NCBI GenBank assembly: GCA_030038765.1
Contig: JASHRA010000196.1
Location: 1 to 10,660, forward strand
Length of the DNA stretch: 10,660 bases
Source of the DNA: Candidatus Dormiibacterota bacterium
GTDB lineage: Bacteria; Chloroflexota; Dormibacteria; Aeolococcales; Bog-877
Direction of reading: 5' to 3'
Shown here: piece by piece, positions 6,268 through 10,660 of the stretch
Position numbering within the stretch: position 1 is the stretch's first letter
How the letters are laid out: the number at the start of each line of letters is the position of its first letter
Position numbers and translations under genes: made by a program
The notes under the pieces: model-generated
The model's input: the letters and a program-made list of their open reading frames with translations, nothing else
Database searches by the model: none
Told to the model about the DNA's origin: nothing

Positions 6268-8558
6268 GCCGGGCCGGGACCGCCGCGCCGCCCTCCCGGG
6301 AGGAGCTGCGCCAGCTGGCCCTCACCGAGGAGGAGTACGGCTCCGCCTGCCGGCAGCTGGGACGGGAGCCGAACCAGCTGGAGCTGGGCCTGCTGGGCGC
6401 GCTCTGGTCCGAGCACTGCTCCTACAAGACCTCCAAGCGCCTGCTGGGCCAGCTCCCCTCCGCCTCGCCTCGGGTGGTCCAGGGACCGGGCGAGAACGCG
6501 GGTGTGGTCGACCTCGGTGGGGGCCTGCTCTGCTGCTTCAAGATGGAGTCGCACAACCACCCCAGCGCCGTCGAGCCGGTCCAGGGCGCCGCCACCGGGG
6601 TGGGCGGCATCCTCCGCGACGTGATCGCCATGGGGGCGCGCCCGGTGGCGCTCCTGGACAGCATCCGCTTCGGCGCCCTGGAGGACGCCCGCCAGCGCCA
6701 GCGCTTCGCCCGGGTGGTGGAGGGGATCGGCTGGTACGGCAACTGCATCGGGGTGCCCACGGTGGGGGGGGAGACCTACTTCGACCAGGCCTACTCCGAG
6801 AACTGCCTGGTCAACGCCATGTGCGTCGGGCTGGTGGAGCAGGGGCGGCTGGCCCGGGCCCTGGCCCGGGGCGAGGGCAACCCGGTGCTGCTGGTGGGCG
6901 CGGACACCGGCCGGGACGGCATCCACGGCGCCACCTTCGCCTCCGTCGAGCTGGACCGGGAGGCGGAGGAGCGACGCCCGGCGGTGCAGGTGGGGAACCC
7001 CTTCCTCGAGAAGTGCCTGCTGGAGGCCTGCCAGGAGCTGGCCGGCGACCCCGACCTGGTCGGCCTCCAGGACTGCGGCGCCGCCGGCCTCAGCAGCGCC
7101 TGCGCCGAGATGGCCCACCGGGGCGGCTCCGGGGTCGAGATCGAGGTCCAGCGGGTGAGCCGGCGGGAGCGCGGCATGGGCCCCTACGAGGTGATGCTGA
7201 GCGAGTCGCAGGAGCGGATGGTGCTGGTGGTCCGGGAGGGGGCCGAGGAGCGCTTCCGGGAGCGCTTCCGGCGCTGGGGGCTGCGCTGCGACGTGATCGG
7301 CCGGGTCATCGCCGAGCCCTGCCTGCGGGTCACCGACGGGGGTCGGCCGGTGGCCCAGCTGCCGCTCTCCGTGCTGGTCGCAGGGGTGCCGCCGAGGCGG
7401 CCCCAGAGCCGGGCCGAGCCGGCCCCCGCCGCGTCCTCACCGGACCCCCTCCTGGAGGTCCCGCCCTGGCCGGCGGAGGAGGCGTGGCTGCGAGTGCTGG
7501 GGTCTCCCAACTGCGCCTCCAGCCGCTGGGTCTGGCGCCAGTACGACCACCAGGTGGGCGACGACACCATCGTCGGGCCCGGCGCCGACGCCGCCGTCCT
7601 CCGCCTCCGGGGCCGGGTCCAGGGCCTGGCGCTGAGCGTCGACAGCGCCCACCCCAGCGCCCGCCTCGATCCCCGGCGCGGCACCGCCATGGGCCTCGCC
7701 GAGGGCCTGCGCAACCTCGCCTGCGTCGGCGCCGAGCCGCTCGGGGTCACCGACTGCCTCAACTTCGGCGACCCCGACTCGCCGCTCGTCATGTGGCAGC
7801 TGGAGGAGGCGGTGGCGGGGCTGGCCGAGGCCGCCCGGGAGCTGGGGGTGCCGGTGGTGAGCGGCAACGTCAGCCTCCACAACCAGTACCAGGGGAGGAG
7901 CATCCCGCCCACCCCCAGCCTGGGGCTGGTGGGGCTGGTCCCGGACCTGGAGCGGCTGCCCCGGCCCGGCTTCTGCGTCGAGGGCGACCTGGTGGCCCTC
8001 CTGGGCAGGCCCGGGGCGGGTCCGGAGGGCGTCGAGCTGGGGGGCTCCGAGTACCAGCGCCTGGCCTCCGGGCAGCCCAGCGGGAGCGCTCCGGAGCTGG
8101 ACCTGGCGGCGGAGCGGAGGGCGGCCGAGGCGGTCCGCCAGGCGGTCCGCGCGCGCCTCCTGCGCTCCTGCCACGACTGCTCCCTGGGGGGCCTCGGGGT
8201 GGCCCTGGCCGAGGCCGCCGTCTGGGGCGGGCAGGGGGCCGTGGTCCGGTCCCCGCTGGCGCCCCCGGAGCGCCCCTCGCCGGGCTGGGCGGCGGCGGTG
8301 CTGCTGGGCGAGACCCAGGGCCGCTACCTGGCGAGCCTCGATCCCGGGCGCCTGGCGGAGCTGGAGCGCGCGCTGGCGGCGGCGGGCGTCCCGCTGGCGG
8401 TCCTGGGCCGCGTCGGCGGCGAGTGGCTGGAGGTCTCGGGAGTGGCCCGCATCCCCCTGGCCGGGGCCCGGGAGAGGCTGGAGGGGGCGCTCCCCGGAGC
8501 CATGGCGGGGCCCGCCCTGGGAGCGGGGATGGGGGAGCGCGCGGGGCCGGTATCCTGA
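6264..8558 (+). CDS. purL: Phosphoribosylformylglycinamidine synthase subunit PurL (small, PurSQ-dependent type)
   Basis: PurL uses ATP and ammonia to turn FGAR into FGAM. At 764 aa it is the small type that lacks a fused glutaminase, consistent with separate purS and purQ genes just upstream. Both PurM-like halves are visible. The N-terminal half has WSEHCSYKTSK (48-58, His51), KMESHNHPS (93-101, catalytic-site His98), GAATGVGGILRDVIAMGARP (108-127), PTVGGETY and DCGAAGLSSACAEMA. An Ala/Pro-rich linker at about 375-403 leads to SPNCASSRWVWRQYDHQV (414-431), VGPGADAAVL, TDCLNFGDP, VPVVSGNVSLHN, LGGSEY and CHDCSLGGLGVALAE, ending with GETQGRYL. The last ~15 residues are Gly/Ala-rich. The TTG start overlaps the purQ stop as TTGA. 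No Shine-Dalgarno motif precedes it, so it probably depends on coupled re-initiation. Confidence 0.96.
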   Translation: MSRAGTAAPPSREELRQLALTEEEYGSACRQLGREPNQLELGLLGALWSEHCSYKTSKRLLGQLPSASPRVVQGPGENAGVVDLGGGLLCCFKMESHNHPSAVEPVQGAATGVGGILRDVIAMGARPVALLDSIRFGALEDARQRQRFARVVEGIGWYGNCIGVPTVGGETYFDQAYSENCLVNAMCVGLVEQGRLARALARGEGNPVLLVGADTGRDGIHGATFASVELDREAEERRPAVQVGNPFLEKCLLEACQELAGDPDLVGLQDCGAAGLSSACAEMAHRGGSGVEIEVQRVSRRERGMGPYEVMLSESQERMVLVVREGAEERFRERFRRWGLRCDVIGRVIAEPCLRVTDGGRPVAQLPLSVLVAGVPPRRPQSRAEPAPAASSPDPLLEVPPWPAEEAWLRVLGSPNCASSRWVWRQYDHQVGDDTIVGPGADAAVLRLRGRVQGLALSVDSAHPSARLDPRRGTAMGLAEGLRNLACVGAEPLGVTDCLNFGDPDSPLVMWQLEEAVAGLAEAARELGVPVVSGNVSLHNQYQGRSIPPTPSLGLVGLVPDLERLPRPGFCVEGDLVALLGRPGAGPEGVELGGSEYQRLASGQPSGSAPELDLAAERRAAEAVRQAVRARLLRSCHDCSLGGLGVALAEAAVWGGQGAVVRSPLAPPERPSPGWAAAVLLGETQGRYLASLDPGRLAELERALAAAGVPLAVLGRVGGEWLEVSGVARIPLAGARERLEGALPGAMAGPALGAGMGERAGPVS
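6764..6771 (+). repeat. Run of eight G in purL
   Basis: Eight consecutive G encode most of Val167-Gly-Gly-Glu in the VGGET motif. Homopolymers of this length are prone to replication slippage and to sequencing error. The frame is intact here, since conserved PurL sequence continues on both sides. Confidence 0.9.
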
Positions 8559-10054
8559 TGGGGTTGTCCCTCAAGGCCGCGTCCGCCGCGCCCGCCTCGC
8601 TTCGGGCCGAGGAGGTGGAGGGCGAACTCGACAAGCCGCACGAGGCCTGCGGCATCTTCGGCGTCTACGCGCCCGGGCAGGACGTCGCCCAGCTCTGCTA
8701 CCTGGGCCTCTACGCCCTCCAGCACCGGGGCCAGGAGTCGGCCGGGATCGCTACTTTCGACGGCTCCGAGATGCGCCTGCACCGGGACATGGGCCTGGTC
8801 GGGCAGGTCTTCCCCCGGGAGCGCCTGGAGCAGCTGCGGGGCTCGATCGGGATCGGCCACACGCGCTACTCCACGACCGGGTCCTCCCGGCTCAGCAACG
8901 CCCAGCCCTTCACCTTCGAGCACGGCCAGCTGGGACCGGTGGCGCTGGCCCACAACGGCAACCTGACCAACACCCAGGCCCTGCACGCGGACCTGGTCGA
9001 GGAGGGGCAGCAGTTCGAGACCTCGAGCGACAGCGAGGTCCTGGCCCGGCTCCTGGCGCGGACCCCGGGGGAGCGCCTGGACGTGGTGCTGCAGCGGGCC
9101 CTGCCCCGGGCCCAGGGCGCCTACTCGCTCGGCTTCATCACCCGGGAGGGCCTGGTGGCGGCCCGCGACGAGCTCGGCATCCGCCCCCTCTGCATCGGCC
9201 GCCTGGGCGACCCCCGGGCCCCCGGCGGCGCCGGCTACATCGTCGCCAGCGAGACCTGCGCCCTCGACGTGGTGGGCGCCCAGCTGGTGCGTGAGGTGCG
9301 CCCCGGCGAGATCGTCAGCATCGACCACGAGGGCCTGCGCAGCTGCAGCTTCGGCACCCGCCGGCAGCCCGCCATGTGCTCCTTCGAGTTCATCTACTTC
9401 GCGCGGCCCGACTCCGTGCTCCAGGAGCGCAGCCTCTACGAGGTGCGCCGGGCCATGGGCCGGCGCCTGGCCGAGGAGGCGCCGGCGGAGGCGGACGTGG
9501 TCATCCCGCTGCCCGACTCCGGGACCCCGGCGGCGCTGGGCTATGCGGAGCAGATCGGCCTCCCCTTCGCCGAGGGCATGGTCAAGTCCCGCTACATCAA
9601 CCGCACCTTCCTCCAGCCGGACCAGGCGCTGCGCGACGCCGGCGTGAGGCTCAAGTTCAACCCCATGCGCCACGTGCTCCAGGGCCGGCGCGTGGTCCTG
9701 GTCGACGACTCCATCGTGCGCGGCTCCACGTCGCGCCAGATCGTGGAGGCGCTGCGCCGGGCGGGGGCGCTGGAGGTGCACGTGCGGGTGGCCTCGCCGC
9801 CCATCCGCTACCCCTGCTTCATGGGCATCGACATCGCCAGCCGCAGCGAGCTGATCGCGGCCGGGAGGACCCTCGCGGAGGTCCGCGAGCTGATCGGGGC
9901 CGACTCCCTCGCCTACCTCAGCCTCGGGGGCCTGCGGCAGGCGCTCCGGGCCGGCAGCCAGGGGGTGGGATTCTGCTTCGCCTGCCTCGACGGCGCCTAC
10001 CCGGTCCAGGTCCCGCAGCAGCTGGAGATGGACAAGCTGGCCCTTGAAGGCTGA
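8558..10054 (+). CDS. purF: Amidophosphoribosyltransferase (glutamine PRPP amidotransferase)
   Basis: PurF catalyses the committed step, PRPP plus glutamine to 5-phosphoribosylamine. The protein is 498 aa. An N-terminal nucleophile glutaminase domain begins at Cys31 (ACGIFGVYAPG), followed by LYALQHRGQESAGIA, GHTRYSTTG, LAHNGNLTN and SSDSE. The phosphoribosyltransferase domain has the PRPP loop VVLVDDSIVRGST (379-391). Cys274 (AMCSFEFIYFARPDS), Cys420 (RYPCFMGIDIAS) and Cys473/Cys476 (FCFAC) match the four 4Fe-4S ligands of the B. subtilis enzyme, so this is the iron-sulfur, oxygen-sensitive type. ATG 8558 gives a 30-residue leader before Cys31 that must be removed. GTG 8615 would give exactly 11, as in B. 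subtilis, but has no properly spaced ribosome binding site. The ATG overlaps the purL stop by one base (TGATG), so coupling is likely. Confidence 0.97.
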   Translation: MGLSLKAASAAPASLRAEEVEGELDKPHEACGIFGVYAPGQDVAQLCYLGLYALQHRGQESAGIATFDGSEMRLHRDMGLVGQVFPRERLEQLRGSIGIGHTRYSTTGSSRLSNAQPFTFEHGQLGPVALAHNGNLTNTQALHADLVEEGQQFETSSDSEVLARLLARTPGERLDVVLQRALPRAQGAYSLGFITREGLVAARDELGIRPLCIGRLGDPRAPGGAGYIVASETCALDVVGAQLVREVRPGEIVSIDHEGLRSCSFGTRRQPAMCSFEFIYFARPDSVLQERSLYEVRRAMGRRLAEEAPAEADVVIPLPDSGTPAALGYAEQIGLPFAEGMVKSRYINRTFLQPDQALRDAGVRLKFNPMRHVLQGRRVVLVDDSIVRGSTSRQIVEALRRAGALEVHVRVASPPIRYPCFMGIDIASRSELIAAGRTLAEVRELIGADSLAYLSLGGLRQALRAGSQGVGFCFACLDGAYPVQVPQQLEMDKLALEG

Positions 10055-10071
10055 GGCCGGGGCCCAGCGCC

Positions 10072-10075
10072 GGAG
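10072..10075 (+). promoter_or_regulatory. Ribosome binding site supporting a CTG start for purM
   Basis: GGAG lies 8 nt upstream of CTG 10084 in the short purF-purM gap. It supports this codon over CTG 10051, which overlaps the purF stop but has no properly spaced site, and over GTG 10135, which would delete conserved N-terminal residues. Confidence 0.55.
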
Positions 10076-10093
10076 CCGCTGAGCTGAGCCGCT
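10073..10093 (+). repeat. Direct repeat GAGCCGCT spanning the purM start
   Basis: GAGCCGCT occurs at 10073-10080 and 10086-10093, a 13-bp period. The first copy carries part of the GGAG ribosome binding site and the second carries the first codons of purM. A short duplication could have shaped this start region. Confidence 0.5.
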
Positions 10094-10660
10094 ACGCCGA
10101 CGCCGGCGTCGACCGGGGCCGGGCCCAGGAGGCGGTGGCCCGGGTGGCGGAGCTGGCCCGGCTCACCCAGAGCCGGTCCGTGCTCTCCGGGATCGGTCCC
10201 TTCGCCTCCGTCTGGCGCCTCGGGGACCGGCTCCCCCCGGACCCGGTCCTGGTCTCCTCGACCGACTCGGTGGGGACCAAGTCCAAGGTGGCGCTGGCCC
10301 TGGGCCGGCACCGCGGCATCGGCTCCGACATCGTCAACCACTGCGTCAACGACGTCCTCACCAGCGGCGCCGAGCCCCTCTTCTTCCTCGACTACTTCGC
10401 CAGCTCCCGGATCGAGGCGGCGGTGCTGGAGCAGCTGGCCGAGGGCATGGCCGAGGCCTGCCAGGCCGCCGGCTGCTCCCTGGTCGGGGGGGAGACGGCG
10501 GAGATGCCGGGCGTCTACGGCATCGGCGACTACGACCTGGCCGGCTTCCTGGTGGGCATGACCTCGGCCGCCGAGCTTCTCGGGCCGGAGCGGGTGCGGG
10601 ACGGGGACCAGCTCCTGGCCCTGCCCTCCACCGGCCTCCACACCAACGGCTACTCCCTGG
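10084..10660 (+). CDS. purM: Phosphoribosylformylglycinamidine cyclo-ligase (AIR synthetase), 3' end outside window
   Basis: PurM uses ATP to close the imidazole ring, FGAM to AIR. The first 192 codons are present, about 55% of a typical 340-350 aa protein. Visible family blocks are SRYADAGVD at the N-terminus, SSTDSVGTKSKVA (58-70, the ATP-binding strand), GSDIVNHCVNDVLTSGAEPL (80-99) followed by FFLDYFA, CSLVGGETAEMPGVY (131-145) and LPSTGLHTNGYSL at the edge. The usual block is SGTDGVGTKLK; here the first two glycines and the leucine are all serine. The frame has no ATG, GTG or TTG from the last upstream stop (10045-10047) to GTG 10135, which is already past conserved sequence. CTG 10084 with GGAG 8 nt upstream fits the standard M-S-x-Y-x-DAGVD start, so I use it. 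purM follows purF by 29 bp, the only real gap in the operon. Confidence 0.93.
   Translation, partial: MSRYADAGVDRGRAQEAVARVAELARLTQSRSVLSGIGPFASVWRLGDRLPPDPVLVSSTDSVGTKSKVALALGRHRGIGSDIVNHCVNDVLTSGAEPLFFLDYFASSRIEAAVLEQLAEGMAEACQAAGCSLVGGETAEMPGVYGIGDYDLAGFLVGMTSAAELLGPERVRDGDQLLALPSTGLHTNGYSL

Noticed and set aside
6821..8557. The purF frame stays open for about 1.7 kb upstream, through purL
   Set aside because: The translation is low-complexity Gly/Ala/Arg/Pro, while the real purL frame carries all family motifs. It is not a PurL-PurF fusion.
8324..9781. Large minus-strand open frame opposite purL and purF
   Set aside because: No recognisable domain, composition typical of a codon shadow, and fully opposite conserved coding sequence.
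10055..10083. Possible terminator between purF and purM
   Set aside because: The 29-bp gap is GC-rich but has no clear stem followed by T residues, and it contains the purM ribosome binding site.

Overview
This is a very GC-rich bacterial window (roughly 70% or more GC by eye, with nearly all third codon positions G or C). It holds two divergent transcription units separated by about 195 bp. The organism cannot be fixed from sequence alone. The GC content, the Bacillus-like order of purine genes and the ECF sigma factor paired with a proline/serine/threonine-linked membrane protein would fit a high-GC Gram-positive-type lineage such as Chloroflexota, Dormibacterota or Actinomycetota. That is an inference with low confidence.

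Minus strand, about 2904 down to 1: an ECF-type RNA polymerase sigma factor (195 aa from the chosen start) overlaps by 8 bp a large gene that runs off the left edge. The second gene encodes at least 774 residues: a short cytoplasmic N-terminus, one transmembrane helix, an Ig-like (Big_5/SbsA-like) domain, a Pro/Ser/Thr linker, a TolB/WD40-like repeat region and a second Ig-like region. The overlap and topology suggest a sigma/anti-sigma pair in which the membrane protein holds the sigma factor and senses something outside the cell.

Plus strand, 3100 to the right edge: a compact de novo purine operon purB-purC-purS-purQ-purL-purF-purM, with purM cut by the window end. Together these genes convert PRPP to phosphoribosylamine (PurF), make FGAM (PurS/PurQ/PurL), close the imidazole ring (PurM), add aspartate (PurC) and release fumarate (PurB). 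The order is the same as in the Bacillus subtilis pur operon, but purE and purK are not upstream of purB; the divergent sigma gene is there instead. Junctions are very tight: 4-bp overlaps at B/C, S/Q and Q/L, 19 bp at C/S and 1 bp at L/F. Only purF/purM has a gap, of 29 bp.

The main oddity is start-codon use. purQ and purL start with TTG at TTGA overlaps. purC and purM have no ATG, GTG or TTG where homology says the protein should begin, but both have CTG-AGC preceded by GGAG at 7 to 8 nt, so CTG initiation is the best reading. The shared intergenic region has a plausible -10 box for purB, an 11-bp-period direct repeat and no recognisable purine riboswitch. No RNA genes, mobile elements or CRISPR arrays were seen.
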